64,000 nucleotides of DNA from JAENWD01 sp963837165 (GCA_963837165.1 CAWIMD010000001.1:1-64000); one strand, 5' to 3'; shown: positions 33,845 to 43,677, counted from the first letter of the stretch. Notes: generated from the sequence alone by a model not told the origin. Numbers and translations are program-made.

Positions 33845-35476
33845 TCAGATGAGGTTGTGCTTGAACGCCCAGGCGGTCGCGCCCGAACGACTCGACACGC
33901 CAAGCTTGTCGAAGATGTTGCTCACATGCCGGGCGACCGTCTTTTCACTGATGAAGAGCTCTTCGGCGATGGCGCGATTCGTCTTGCCCGCTGCGAGCAG
34001 GCGCAGTAGCTGCGCCTCGCGGTCGCTGAGGGAGCCGATTCGCTGATGCGGGGCGGGCTCCGATGGCTCGGCGACGCGCGCGAGGCACGATTCGGCGCTG
34101 AGCTGCGTGAATATCCGTCGTGCCGTCTCGATCTCGAGACGACGGCCGTCCTGGTCGCCCCGCTTCTCACAGACAGTCGCCAGCAGCCGGCAGGTCTGCG
34201 CCTCTTCGTACGGCATCTCCAGCTCACGCCAGATCTCGCGCGCCTGCCGCAGCGACGTTGAAGCCCCTTCGATGTCGCCCTCCGCAAGGAGCACCGCGCC
34301 GGTGACGTGCGCGGACGCGGCGACCAGCAGCGACGCGCCGAAGGCGAGGGCGATCTCCGACAATTCCGTGGACGCCGCGCGCGCGGCTGCGACGTCATCA
34401 GCGGCCAGCAGAATCTCGACGGCTGCAGGCAGCATCCTGGCGCGACTGATCTGTGCCTGCGTATCGAGGAGAACGCTCCTGATCGACGCGGCCGCCGCGT
34501 CGATCTGGCCCTGGGCCAGACGGAGCAGCGACAGTCCCGGCTGCGGCTTACGGCCGCGCTCGTGCGCACGCGCGTAGGCCTCTTCAGCTTCGGTGAACTC
34601 GCCCCGAAGTCGATGGATTTCCCCGCGGCGATAGAACGCCGCTCCTGCCCCCGGCCGCGAGATCAAGAGCTCACACGCCCCCTGTGCGTCGCGCGCGGCA
34701 TCGGTCCACTGGCCCCGCAGCTGCAGGACTTCGGCGCGGTAGTGCAGACACTCGCCGCGATAACGCACGAGATCGGGCTGCGTCGCGCACCAGTGCGCAA
34801 GCGAGGCCGTCCATTCATACGCGCGCCGCAGGTCGAAAGTCTCCTGACAACCCTCCAGCACGCTGCAGTAGACGTCGCCGGCCACGAGTGGGGTCACCTC
34901 GCCGGCGATCACCGACACCATCGCTTCATCGAGCAGCGCGACGCCTTCGGCAATACGTCCGAGACGGATGAGCGCGCGACCACGCCCGTGGCAGGCCACC
35001 GACGCCAGATCGCGATCTGCGAAGCGGCGAGCGATCTCCGCCGCCTGGCTGAATGTGGCGTGCGCCGCCGAAGGATCGCCCTGCACGATGCATTTGATGG
35101 CGACAGGGACCAGCAGATACCCTCGGACGACGGAGTCGAGCTGCCCCTCATCCAACAGGCGACCGGCTCTTGCGAACCAGCCGGATGCCGGAGCGATGGC
35201 GCCCCGTCCCATGAGAGCAAACCCGAGCCAGAACGCCGCTCGAGCGGCCCCTTCGTGGTCGCCGCGATCGAGGAATGTCTGATGTGCGCGCGCGGTGAAT
35301 GCCTCGCAATCGCCATCCCGGCCCACCAGGTAGGCCGCGATCGCGAGCCGCTCGATGTCTTCGGCGCCAAGCGGTGCGTCACGATCAGCGGCGTGCAGCA
35401 GCCGATACGATTCGGCCCACGCCCGTTGCTCGAACGCCTTCCGCCCACGCTGCAATGTCGCGAGGAGGTCCGTCAT
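33845..35476 (-). CDS. TPR-containing LuxR-type transcriptional regulator
   Basis: 543 residues. The long N-terminal part is all helix with TPR-like pairs (for example WAESYRLLHAADRDAPLG, GAARAAFWLGFALMGRGA, CHGRGRALIRLGRIAEGVAL and FYRRGEIHRLRGEFTEAEEA). The C-terminal 65 residues are a LuxR-type helix-turn-helix: LSDREAQLLRLLAAGKTNRA, IAEELFISEKTVARHVSNIF and DKLGVSSRSGATAW. No receiver or ATPase (MalT-type P-loop) domain is seen. It is the gene before the flavoprotein operon in the same direction, so it is the likely regulator of it. Start at 35476 (MTDLL), with the ATG at 35488 as an alternative. Confidence 0.87.
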   Translation of the reverse strand: MTDLLATLQRGRKAFEQRAWAESYRLLHAADRDAPLGAEDIERLAIAAYLVGRDGDCEAFTARAHQTFLDRGDHEGAARAAFWLGFALMGRGAIAPASGWFARAGRLLDEGQLDSVVRGYLLVPVAIKCIVQGDPSAAHATFSQAAEIARRFADRDLASVACHGRGRALIRLGRIAEGVALLDEAMVSVIAGEVTPLVAGDVYCSVLEGCQETFDLRRAYEWTASLAHWCATQPDLVRYRGECLHYRAEVLQLRGQWTDAARDAQGACELLISRPGAGAAFYRRGEIHRLRGEFTEAEEAYARAHERGRKPQPGLSLLRLAQGQIDAAAASIRSVLLDTQAQISRARMLPAAVEILLAADDVAAARAASTELSEIALAFGASLLVAASAHVTGAVLLAEGDIEGASTSLRQAREIWRELEMPYEEAQTCRLLATVCEKRGDQDGRRLEIETARRIFTQLSAESCLARVAEPSEPAPHQRIGSLSDREAQLLRLLAAGKTNRAIAEELFISEKTVARHVSNIFDKLGVSSRSGATAWAFKHNLI

Positions 35477-35493
35477 TTCGCCCGCCAAGAAAC

Positions 35494-35522
35494 GGTAGAC
35501 CGGTGGGGCTGCCTTGTGTCAA
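35494..35522 (-). promoter_or_regulatory. Candidate sigma-70-like promoter of the LuxR gene
   Basis: On the minus strand TTGACA (35522-35517) is followed after 17 bases by TCTACC (35499-35494), which matches the -10 consensus at three positions. The start codon is about 20 bases further on. The -35 box is perfect, the -10 weak. Confidence 0.35.
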
Positions 35523-35668
35523 CAACGTTATCGCGTAACCTGAGCGATTCGGGCGCGCTTCGTGGCACTTTAGAGCAACAAATCACCTCATCCGGCGACC
35601 ATCGGCCATCATGCGAAGACAGCGCCTGCTGCTTGTGCGCTACATGCGTCCCGCGCAAGCCTTGTGTG

Positions 35669-37084
35669 TCACGCGGCCGGTATCGCCGTCGCCTCGCCCG
35701 GGCGCAGCGTCTCGACGATGTGACGGAGGTACGCGCCGGCGCCATTGCGGTGGCTGGTGTCGATCTCCGTCCCGGACGTCCGCGCCGGATCGGCCCCGCC
35801 CACGGTCGCGATGACCGGGTGCAACGGATCGCCAGGGGTAGTGCGAATGACGACGCCGACCTCGTCGAGCGACGTTCGCACCACCGAGCCGAGCGGGAAG
35901 AACGTGACCGTGTTGAGAAACGCCCGCACGAGATGCGGGTTCAGCCGCTCGCCGGCGAACTTGGCGAGGATCAGACACGCCTGCTCCGGCAGCAGCGGCG
36001 GCCGGTAGCTCCGTGCGCCGGTGGCGGCCTCGTACACGTCGGCAATCATGACGGTCTGGCTGAGCAGGTGGGGGCGGTGCGCCCCCACCTCCGGGTAGCC
36101 GCCGCTGCCGTTCCAGTACCGGTGGTGCTCGAGCGCAATCGTCGGCGTCAGCGGCCCAAGGCCGGCCACCGGCTCGAGCATCGCGGCGCCGATGGCCGGG
36201 TGGCGCTCGATGATGCGGCGCTCGCGCTTCGACAGGGCCGACGGCTTCTTGATGATGCCGATCGGAATGCGCGTCTTGCCCACGTCGTGCAGCAGCGCGC
36301 CTTCGACCACGGCGGCCACCGTGGCTTCGTCCAGGCCAACCTGGCGTGCCAGCAGCAGGCTCAGGATCGCCACGTTCACCGAGTGGCAGTACGTGTGGTT
36401 CTCGTACTGCTTCACGGCGAGGATCTGACCGAGCGCCGCGTGGCTGTGCGCGACCTTGGCCACCAGCAGCTGCAGCAGGTCGCGGACGGCGCGCGCCCCC
36501 GGCGCCCGCCCCTCGGCAAGGCCGCCGAAGGCTTCCTCGGCCATCCGCAGCGACTCCGCGTAGTCCGGGTCGAGCGGGCCCTGCGGCCGGTCCGGCCATT
36601 CCTGCGCCCGCCAGCGTGTGTCGAGCGGTATCAGCCGGCCGACCGAGACGTGGGACACGCCGCGTGCCTCGAGCATCGGCGCGACGGGTTCGGCGGACGC
36701 GGGATCGCGCGTGGCCAGCACCGCGGCCACCGCGGCCAGCTCGTCGCGCGTGACGCCCAGGTCCACGTGCAGGCTGTCGAGGCCGAGCGCCGTGAAGTCC
36801 CGCACGGCCTGGGGATGCGCCAGGCTCTCCTGGCGGAACGCCCTGCCGTCCAGGTGCACGTCGTCGGCGATGACGTCAAGCCGTACGTGCCCCTCGGCCT
36901 CGAGCGCCGGCCGCAGCATGTCGTCCAGCGCCTGGAGGGCCTGCTGGATGACGCCGTGACCCGCGGGGTAGAGGCTGGTGGAGCGGACCAGCGCCGTGAC
37001 GCCTTTCACAAGGGCGATCGGGTCCGGGCTCTCGTCGCGCGCGGCCGTGGTCCGTGTCGCCGGAGAGGTGGACGCCGCGATCAT
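35669..37084 (-). CDS. HD-GYP domain protein with a novel N-terminal domain
   Basis: 471 residues. Residues about 22-148 form a domain also found at the start of the HEAT protein encoded just upstream (shared features: YP at 39-40, DD at 74-75, GLDSL at 101-105, GVSHVSV at 142-148). The HD-GYP domain follows: HTYCHSVNVAILSLLLARQ, the metal site LLHDVGKTRIPIGI, RHPAIGAAML and the GYP element in NGSGGYPEV. HD-GYP enzymes break down cyclic di-GMP; the usual DGxGYP is here NGSGGYP. The start ATG overlaps the stop of the HEAT gene (ATGA), so the two are translated together. Confidence 0.87.
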   Translation of the reverse strand: MIAASTSPATRTTAARDESPDPIALVKGVTALVRSTSLYPAGHGVIQQALQALDDMLRPALEAEGHVRLDVIADDVHLDGRAFRQESLAHPQAVRDFTALGLDSLHVDLGVTRDELAAVAAVLATRDPASAEPVAPMLEARGVSHVSVGRLIPLDTRWRAQEWPDRPQGPLDPDYAESLRMAEEAFGGLAEGRAPGARAVRDLLQLLVAKVAHSHAALGQILAVKQYENHTYCHSVNVAILSLLLARQVGLDEATVAAVVEGALLHDVGKTRIPIGIIKKPSALSKRERRIIERHPAIGAAMLEPVAGLGPLTPTIALEHHRYWNGSGGYPEVGAHRPHLLSQTVMIADVYEAATGARSYRPPLLPEQACLILAKFAGERLNPHLVRAFLNTVTFFPLGSVVRTSLDEVGVVIRTTPGDPLHPVIATVGGADPARTSGTEIDTSHRNGAGAYLRHIVETLRPGEATAIPAA

Positions 37085-39198
37085 GTGCGCCTCGACACGG
37101 TCGCGGCCGTCCTGCCGAGGCGCATGAGCGCGGGCCGCCACACGTGGAACCGCAGTGGCGCCAGCGGTCCGGCCACCGCGGCGGCCTGTTGCGTGTCGGC
37201 GTCGGCGAACCGGGAGAGCAGGGCGCGTGCGACCGTCGGCCGCCGCCTGACGAAGTCCCGATCCCCCAGCAGCCGGCGCGCCTCCTCACGCGACAGGGCG
37301 ACCGGGAACCGCCAGAAGGCTTCCTCAGCGAGCGCGTGCTGACGGCCTCCGGCCACGAGCGCCGCCGACACCGCCCCGAGGGCCTCGGGCGTTCCGAGGC
37401 GTGCGAGCGCCCGGCAGGCCTCGCGCGCGACCCACTCGTCGGCGTGCGACACCAGGGGAGCCAGAGCCGCCTCGACGCCGGGTCCGGCGTGGCCGATGAT
37501 CTGCACCGTGTGACGCACCAGGCCTGCATCGGCGCTGGACAGCGCCGGCATCAGTGCCGGGGCCAGCGCTTCGGCGCTGGTGGCGGCCAGCTTCACCAGG
37601 GAGCGCCGGGCACGATCGTCGGCCTGGCCGAGCGCCGCGACTACGGCCGGGCCGGCATCCGGGCCGAGCGCGGCGAACAGGGCTCTCGCCTGGTCGCCGT
37701 CTTCAGGCGACGCCTCGGCCAGCCGTGCGAGCTCGAGGCACAGGCCAGCGCTCGCCAGGCCCGCCAGCATCGCGCGCACCTGGTCGGCGACTTCCGGTCG
37801 TTCCTCCTGTCCGGCCCGCACGAGCTCGCGGAACGACGCCACCAGCGCCGTGGACAGCGACCAGTCCTTTCGCCCGACGATCTCGGCCAGCACGCTTCCG
37901 GCACGCGTCACCAGGCTCGCGGCCACCTCCGGGTTCGGCTCCACGGAGAGTACGTCGCGCAGGCAGGTGAGCCGCGCGAGCGTCATGTCGGTTGCATCCA
38001 CTTCGCCGACGATCGCGGCGAGCGCCTCGCGGGTGGAAACGTCGATCGAGAGATCGAACGTCGCGAACGTGCTGAAGTCCTTCCCGGGCGTTCCCTCCAC
38101 CCGGATGCCGCCGTCGGCGAGCCCGTCGATCGCGCCCGGCCGCAGGTCGTCCGACGGCCGCTCCCCGCGCGTTCTGGCCGCGACGCGCTCGTCGATGATC
38201 GGCCTCAGGCGTGCCTGGCGTTCGGTCGACAGGTCGAGCCGGTCGAACGCGGTGCGCAGCATCTCCGGCGCGGCCACCTGGAGATCGAGCAGCAGCGAGA
38301 GCGAATCGGCGAGCTCGAGATTGGGGAAGTGGCGGAGAAGGGAGCCATCGGCGCGGCCCTCGAGCAGGCCCGGCAGCACGGTGTCCCTCAGGAGCTGCTG
38401 GCGGCGTTCCGCGTCGAGCGCCAGGACAGAGCGGGCGAGGCGGGCGAAGAGCTGCTCCACGAGCGACGGCTCGAGCCGGCCGATGAGGCCCGAGATCTCC
38501 TCGACCTTCTCCGCCAGCGCCTCGGCGGGGTCGTTCGTGGCTCCGTCTTCGGACAGCTGGACCAGCATCCCGGCCAGGGCCGCGGGATCCTCGACGAGCA
38601 GGACCAGGTCGAGCAGCGATGTGCCGCGAAGCGTCGCGGCCGGGTCGACGCGGACCCAGCCCTTGTCGGGCGGGTAGAGGTGCACCGTCGCGCCGGTGGC
38701 CACCGCCTCCGCCTGTCGCGCCCGCTGGTGCGCCACCAGCGGCAGCCGCGCGGGATCCGGCACGCCGACCTCCAGTACCTCGGCGCGCGGCGAGACGGCC
38801 ACGTGGACGTGCTCGACGCCGAACTGGAGCAGGACGTCCGGCAGCGGGTCGTGGACCTCCTGCCGGTCATCCCGGCGCACCAGTTCACGGCAGAAGCGGC
38901 CGATCTCGCGCGCCGACACGTCCCGATCGAAGGTCACCGCGGCCAGTCCGGCCCGGCGGAAGCGGCGGGAGAGCTCGCTCGCCACCAGCGGCGACGCCAG
39001 CACCAGGTCGTCGTCCGCCAGCAGGCGTCCGGGCTGCGCGCGCAGCGTGACTTCCTCGCGGTCCGTGAGGGACGACACGGCCCGCAGGCAGGCGGTGACC
39101 GCCTCGGCGCACAAGGGGCTGTCCGGCGGGTACGCCTGGTGCCGCTGGATCGCCCTCGCGATGGAGGTGACGAACAGGTCGAGGCCGGCAGAGGGCAT
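37081..39198 (-). CDS. HEAT-repeat protein sharing its N-terminal domain with the HD-GYP partner
   Basis: 705 residues, no signal peptide. Residues 5-135 align with the N-terminal domain of the following HD-GYP protein: AYPPDSP at 22-28, LLADDDLVL at 59-67, AGLAAVTFDRDVSAREIGRF at 83-102 and GVEHVHVAV at 127-135. The C-terminal half (from about 370) is made of HEAT-type helix pairs: VVAALGQADDRARRSLVKLA, ALMPALSSADAGLVRHTVQI, APLVSHADEWVAREACRALA and LGTPEALGAVSAALVAGGRQ. HEAT arrays are protein-binding scaffolds. The 4-base overlap with the HD-GYP gene suggests a stoichiometric partner. It is divergent from the VWFA gene at 39313. Confidence 0.75.
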   Translation of the reverse strand: MPSAGLDLFVTSIARAIQRHQAYPPDSPLCAEAVTACLRAVSSLTDREEVTLRAQPGRLLADDDLVLASPLVASELSRRFRRAGLAAVTFDRDVSAREIGRFCRELVRRDDRQEVHDPLPDVLLQFGVEHVHVAVSPRAEVLEVGVPDPARLPLVAHQRARQAEAVATGATVHLYPPDKGWVRVDPAATLRGTSLLDLVLLVEDPAALAGMLVQLSEDGATNDPAEALAEKVEEISGLIGRLEPSLVEQLFARLARSVLALDAERRQQLLRDTVLPGLLEGRADGSLLRHFPNLELADSLSLLLDLQVAAPEMLRTAFDRLDLSTERQARLRPIIDERVAARTRGERPSDDLRPGAIDGLADGGIRVEGTPGKDFSTFATFDLSIDVSTREALAAIVGEVDATDMTLARLTCLRDVLSVEPNPEVAASLVTRAGSVLAEIVGRKDWSLSTALVASFRELVRAGQEERPEVADQVRAMLAGLASAGLCLELARLAEASPEDGDQARALFAALGPDAGPAVVAALGQADDRARRSLVKLAATSAEALAPALMPALSSADAGLVRHTVQIIGHAGPGVEAALAPLVSHADEWVAREACRALARLGTPEALGAVSAALVAGGRQHALAEEAFWRFPVALSREEARRLLGDRDFVRRRPTVARALLSRFADADTQQAAAVAGPLAPLRFHVWRPALMRLGRTAATVSRRT

Positions 39199-39312
39199 GA
39201 GCGGCGTCTTTCTGCCTATCGGCCTTCGGCCGGCGGGGCTGCAGGGACCCGGCCGAAAGCCCTCGTCTCCGGGTCAGTAGCGTGCCGCCTCGACATCGCA
39301 TAAGGTGGCTGC

Positions 39313-40206
39313 ATGTCTACCCATCCACAGCCCCGATCCGTCGTGGTCGTCGTGATGGCGCTTGTGGTCGCCATTGTGCTCAGCATCGCCGTCGGCACGA
39401 CGGCCGCTGCCGCCCAGCAGGGGACGCCAAAGCAGCTCCTCGGCACGTTGTACGTCACCACCAAGAAGGGCGTGCCGCTCACCGACGTGACTGCCGGCGA
39501 GCTGGAGGTGAAGGAGAACGGAAAGGCCCGCCCGATCCAGATCGCGACGCTGGACACCCGCCCGCTCGCCGTGGCGCTCGTGCTCGACAACAACTCCGAG
39601 CTGAGCACCTCGTTCATGCAGTCGGTCGTGCCGGCAGGGGTGGCGGTCATCAAGGCGCTGCCGCCGGGGACCACGATCGATATCTGGTCAACGGGGGACA
39701 GACCCTCGCATGTTGCCACGGGCCTCACGGATCCAGCCGAAGCTGAAGCGGCGCTGAAGGGCATCCCTGCCATCGGCGTCAATTCGCTGCTCCAGACGAT
39801 TTCCGAGGCGTCGAAGGCCCTGCCGGGCGACGACGAGCACCGCACGGCAGTCATCGTGATGACCTCGGGCACGCTGGGCGGCGAGGGCTACGGCCAGGAT
39901 CAGGCGTTGAAGGTGACGTCCATGCGGCCGACGTATGTGAGCCTGGAGCTCACGGTCGGCCATCCCGACTCGCGGGTCGAGAACGAGCTCGACTTTCTCG
40001 CGAAGCACAGCGGCGGCTACTTCGAGCGGGTGCTCGCGGTCACCGCGTTCGAGAAGCGCGCGCCATCGCTCGTCGCGATCGTCAACGCCCAGTACCGGAT
40101 TGCCTGGCAGCCCGCCGGGGATCCGCGGGAGACGACGTTCGACTTCACGTGCAGCCGCAAGGGCACGAAGGTCGTCGCCGCCAAGCGCCTGTCGGCGGTG
40201 TGGTAA
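39313..40206 (+). CDS. Secreted VWFA-related protein with changed metal site
   Basis: 297 residues with an N-terminal export signal (VVVMALVVAIVLSIAVGTTA). Mature start TLYVTTKKGVPLTDVTAGEL and EVKENGKARPIQIATLD, then the VWFA-like domain: ALVLDNNSELSTSF where DxSxS is expected, TIDIWSTGDRP and AVIVMTSGTLGG. The MIDAS motif is only partly kept (DNNSE). This layout is common in exported proteins of Acidobacteriota known as 'VWA domain-containing'. C-terminus around VNAQYRIAWQPAG. AAGGTGG upstream of the ATG supports the start. Transcribed divergently from the HEAT/HD-GYP pair. Confidence 0.8.
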   Translation: MSTHPQPRSVVVVVMALVVAIVLSIAVGTTAAAAQQGTPKQLLGTLYVTTKKGVPLTDVTAGELEVKENGKARPIQIATLDTRPLAVALVLDNNSELSTSFMQSVVPAGVAVIKALPPGTTIDIWSTGDRPSHVATGLTDPAEAEAALKGIPAIGVNSLLQTISEASKALPGDDEHRTAVIVMTSGTLGGEGYGQDQALKVTSMRPTYVSLELTVGHPDSRVENELDFLAKHSGGYFERVLAVTAFEKRAPSLVAIVNAQYRIAWQPAGDPRETTFDFTCSRKGTKVVAAKRLSAVW

Positions 40207-40224
40207 CTCCGTACCCGGTCGGCG

Positions 40225-43200
40225 TCACGCCGTCCGATCGAGCGCCCCACGGATCTTCCGCGCCAGGGTGTCGGACGTGAACGGCTTCTGGAGGAATACG
40301 ATGCCCGGCTCGAGGACGCCGTGGTGGCTGATGGCTTCCTCGGTGTACCCCGACATGTAGACGACCTTGAGCCCGGGCCAGCGCTCGACCAGCTGCCTGG
40401 TCAGCTCGGGCCCGCTCGTCCCGGGCATGACGACATCGGTCAGCAGCACGTCGATGGACGCATGCTGCTCGAACAGCCGCAGCGCTTCGTCCGCGTTGGC
40501 GGCAACCAGCACGGTGTAGCCCTGCCGTTCCAGCAGCCGCTTCGCGAGGTCGCGAAGCCCCTCGGCGTCCTCGACCACGAGCACGGTCTCGGTGCCGCCC
40601 TGGACGCGCGGCGGCGCGGCCGGTTCGAGGACGGCATCCGCAGCCTCGGTCCTCGGGAAGTACACCCGGAATGTCGTTCCGTGTCCGAGCTCGCTGTACA
40701 CGCCGACGGTCCCGCCGCTTCGCGTCACGATGCCGTGGACGGTGGCCAGCCCGAGACCGGTGCCCTTGCCGACTTCCTTCGTCGTGAAGAAGGGCTCGAA
40801 CATGCGCGCCTGGACGTCCGGGCTCATTCCGGTCCCTGAGTCGGTCACCGTCAGCACGACGTACGGGCCCGGCGTCGCGCTGATGTGCGTCCTCACGTAG
40901 TCGTCGTCCAGCTCGACGCTGGCCGTTCCGATCGTCAGCGTGCCGCCGTGCGGCATGGCATCGCGCGCGTTCACCGCGAGGTTCATGACGACCTGCTCGA
41001 CCTGGCCGCGGTCGGCCCTGACCGGCGCCAGCGGCCGCTCGAGATTCAAGGCGACCGCGATGTCCTCCCCGATGAGCCGCTCCAGCATGGCCCGCATGTC
41101 GTCGATGATGGCGTTGAGGTCGAGCAGGGTCGGCTCGATGATCTGCTTGCGGCTGAACGCCAGCAGCTGCCTGGTCAGCGCGGCCGCGCGCGCCCCCGCG
41201 TGCTGGATCTCCCGGACGTCCGCGTACTCCTGGTCGGCGGCGTCGCGTCCGGCGAGCAGCAGGTCGCAATAGCCGAGGATGGTCGTCAGGAGATTGTTGA
41301 AGTCGTGCGCGATGCCGCCGGCCAGCCGGCCGACGGCTTCCATCTTCTGTGCCTGCTGATACTGCTGCTCCAGCGAACGACGATCGGTCACGTCCTGCGA
41401 GATGCCGACCCCGCGGACGGGCGTGCCGTGCTCGTCGACCAGGATGCGGCCCGCTCCGGTCAGCCATCGCACGGTGCCGTCGGGCCACACCGCACGGTTC
41501 AGGATCGTGAAATCCGCGCCCGACTTCATCGCCCTCCCGACCGTTTCCTGCACGGGCGTCCGGTCCTCGGGATACACGCGCTCCAGGAACGCCTCGAACG
41601 TCCCCGGGAACGTCCCCGCCGGCAGCCCGTACTGCGCCTCGAGGATCGCCGACCACTGCAGCCGGCCGGTGGTGTAGTCCATGTCCCAGATGCCGATTTC
41701 GGCGCTCTCCAGCGCGAACCGCATGCGTTCCTCGGCGGTGCGCAGCGCCTCGATCGCCCGGTGTCGTTCGGTGATGTCCGCGCCCGAGCTCAACGTGCCG
41801 ACGACGTGATCGTCGGCGTCCCGCAGGACGCGATTGCGCCACTCGATCAGACGTTCTTCGCCCGACCGCGTGAGGACCGGATTCTCGACGAGAGAGACGT
41901 CTCCCTCCAGCAGCCGCTCGAACGTGTCCGTCAGGGATCGTCGGATTCGCGCGGGCACGCAGGTATCGACCCAGCGCCGGCCGAGCAGCTCGGCCTCGGT
42001 CCATCCCAGCAGGTCGCAGCCCTTCCGGTTGATGAGCGTGACGCGGCCCTCGAGGTCGAGCGCGAGCACGATGACGTCCACGGTGTCCAGATAGCGCTCC
42101 GCCCGATCCCGTTCCTGCCGCAGCGCCGACTCCGCGCGCCTGCGGTCCGTGGCGTCGCGGAAGTACCAGACCCGGCCGTAGTATCGGCCGTCGGCGTCGT
42201 GCATGGGCGCGGAGTGCCGTTCGAAGATGCGCCCGTCGGTCAGCTCCACTTCGTCCTCGGACACCTCGTCGTGGCGGTCGTAGAGCTGCCGCACCCGCTC
42301 CATGAATCCATCCGGGTCTTTCAGCTTGTCCCTGACGGACCCGAGCAGGACCGTATCGGCGCGCGACGCGATCAGCGCGTCGGTGATCCCCCACATCTCC
42401 GCGAAGCGCCGGTTGAACGACAGCACCCGTGACTGGCCGTCCACCGTGAGGATGCCGTCCAGCGTGAGCTCGCGTTCGGTGGCGAGCATGGCCTGCTGGA
42501 ACCGCGACTCGCGTTCCGCACGCCTCCGTTCGCTGATGTCACGGGCCACTTTCGACGCGCCGACCACCCGGCCCGAGGCGTCGCGGATGGGCGAGGCCGT
42601 GATCGACACGTCGATCAGCCGCCCGTCCTTCGTCCGCCGCACCGTCTCGAAGTGCGCGACGCTCTCGTTCCGCCGGATCCTGTCCAGGATGTCCTGCTCT
42701 TCGTGGTGGCGGTCCGGGGGAATCAGCCGCAGGATCGGCCTGCCCACCATCTCGGCCGCCGTGTAGCCGAACAGCGCTTCGGCACCGCCGTTCCAGCTCG
42801 TGATGATGCCTTCGAGGTCCTTGCCGATGATGGCGTCCGCCGACGACTCGACGATCGCCGCCAGCCGATCGGAGGCGCGCCGGTGCTCGGTGACTTCCGT
42901 GATCACGACCGCCACGAGCGTCACGGCGCCGCCGGTCTCGGCAGGCTCGTACCGCACCGAGTAGACGCGCTCTCCCTCGGGCGTCTGCCGGCGCAGATCG
43001 TACGCCACACGTTCACCGGAAAACCCCAGATCCAGCCGCGGGGCGATCTGGTCCCGGTACACGTCCGGCAGAACGTCCTCCACGCGTCGCCCGACGAGCG
43101 CGGTTGGCGGCAGCCCCAGGATCTCGGCATACATGCGGTTGGCGTGCACGTAGCGCCGTTCCGCATCGATGACGACGAGACCGACGCGCGCGTTGTCGGT

Positions 43201-43677
43201 GACGATGCGGAGCAGCCTCTCGCCGTCCGCGCTCTCGAGCGTCCGGCGCCGGCCCTCGAGCAGCGCCAGCGCCTGCCGGCTCAGGCCGACCAGGATCTCC
43301 CGCTGCGAGGGCGACAGCCTCCGCGGTCTGTGATCCATGATGGCGAGAGCGCCGAGCACTTCGCCGCCCGGCGTGATGAGCGGTGCGCCGGCGTAGAAGC
43401 GCACGTGCGGTTCACCCGCGACGAACGGGTGCGCGGCGAAGCGCCTGTCGCGTGCCGTATCGGGCACGACGAGCACGTCGCGCCGGGCGATGACGTGCTC
43501 GGTGAAGGAGCCCTCGCGCGGCGGTTCCGGGGCCGACAGACCGGTCACCGCGGCGAACCATTGCCGCTGCTCGTCCACCAGGACAATCAGGGCGATCGGG
43601 ACGCCAAGGGCACGCGCCGCCAGCGCGGTCAGCTCGTCCAGGCTCCGATCGGCTAAGGCGACGCGGCTCAGAGCCAT
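40225..43677 (-). CDS. Hybrid histidine kinase: GAF, five PAS, kinase core, receiver
   Basis: 1150 residues, cytoplasmic (no membrane helix). GAF domain at about 1-145 (VRFYAGAPLITPGGEVLGAL). Five PAS domains follow at about 150-770, among them VGLVVIDAERRYVHANRMYA, IITSWNGGAEALFGYTAAEM and VDVIVLALDLEGRVTLINRK. The kinase core has the phosphoacceptor His in LAGGIAHDFNNLLTTILGY, the N box MNLAVNARDAMPHGG and the G box GTGLGLATVHGIV. A receiver domain closes the protein (VLVVEDAEGLRDLAKRLLER, with the Asp in LLTDVVMPGTSG). HDFNNLL-type kinases with a C-terminal receiver often act without a local partner; no response regulator is near. ATG at 43677 was preferred to a TTG at 43713. Confidence 0.9.
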   Translation of the reverse strand: MALSRVALADRSLDELTALAARALGVPIALIVLVDEQRQWFAAVTGLSAPEPPREGSFTEHVIARRDVLVVPDTARDRRFAAHPFVAGEPHVRFYAGAPLITPGGEVLGALAIMDHRPRRLSPSQREILVGLSRQALALLEGRRRTLESADGERLLRIVTDNARVGLVVIDAERRYVHANRMYAEILGLPPTALVGRRVEDVLPDVYRDQIAPRLDLGFSGERVAYDLRRQTPEGERVYSVRYEPAETGGAVTLVAVVITEVTEHRRASDRLAAIVESSADAIIGKDLEGIITSWNGGAEALFGYTAAEMVGRPILRLIPPDRHHEEQDILDRIRRNESVAHFETVRRTKDGRLIDVSITASPIRDASGRVVGASKVARDISERRRAERESRFQQAMLATERELTLDGILTVDGQSRVLSFNRRFAEMWGITDALIASRADTVLLGSVRDKLKDPDGFMERVRQLYDRHDEVSEDEVELTDGRIFERHSAPMHDADGRYYGRVWYFRDATDRRRAESALRQERDRAERYLDTVDVIVLALDLEGRVTLINRKGCDLLGWTEAELLGRRWVDTCVPARIRRSLTDTFERLLEGDVSLVENPVLTRSGEERLIEWRNRVLRDADDHVVGTLSSGADITERHRAIEALRTAEERMRFALESAEIGIWDMDYTTGRLQWSAILEAQYGLPAGTFPGTFEAFLERVYPEDRTPVQETVGRAMKSGADFTILNRAVWPDGTVRWLTGAGRILVDEHGTPVRGVGISQDVTDRRSLEQQYQQAQKMEAVGRLAGGIAHDFNNLLTTILGYCDLLLAGRDAADQEYADVREIQHAGARAAALTRQLLAFSRKQIIEPTLLDLNAIIDDMRAMLERLIGEDIAVALNLERPLAPVRADRGQVEQVVMNLAVNARDAMPHGGTLTIGTASVELDDDYVRTHISATPGPYVVLTVTDSGTGMSPDVQARMFEPFFTTKEVGKGTGLGLATVHGIVTRSGGTVGVYSELGHGTTFRVYFPRTEAADAVLEPAAPPRVQGGTETVLVVEDAEGLRDLAKRLLERQGYTVLVAANADEALRLFEQHASIDVLLTDVVMPGTSGPELTRQLVERWPGLKVVYMSGYTEEAISHHGVLEPGIVFLQKPFTSDTLARKIRGALDRTA

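Noticed and set aside
34307..37342. A plus-strand open frame of 1011 codons.
   Set aside because: It lies antisense to the LuxR, HD-GYP and HEAT genes, which have clear domains; composition is Arg/His/Val-rich without motif.
35669..39198. A defence system, because HEAT proteins and nucleotide enzymes occur in such systems.
   Set aside because: No effector, nuclease or toxin gene is adjacent, and HD-GYP with an overlapping scaffold fits signalling better.
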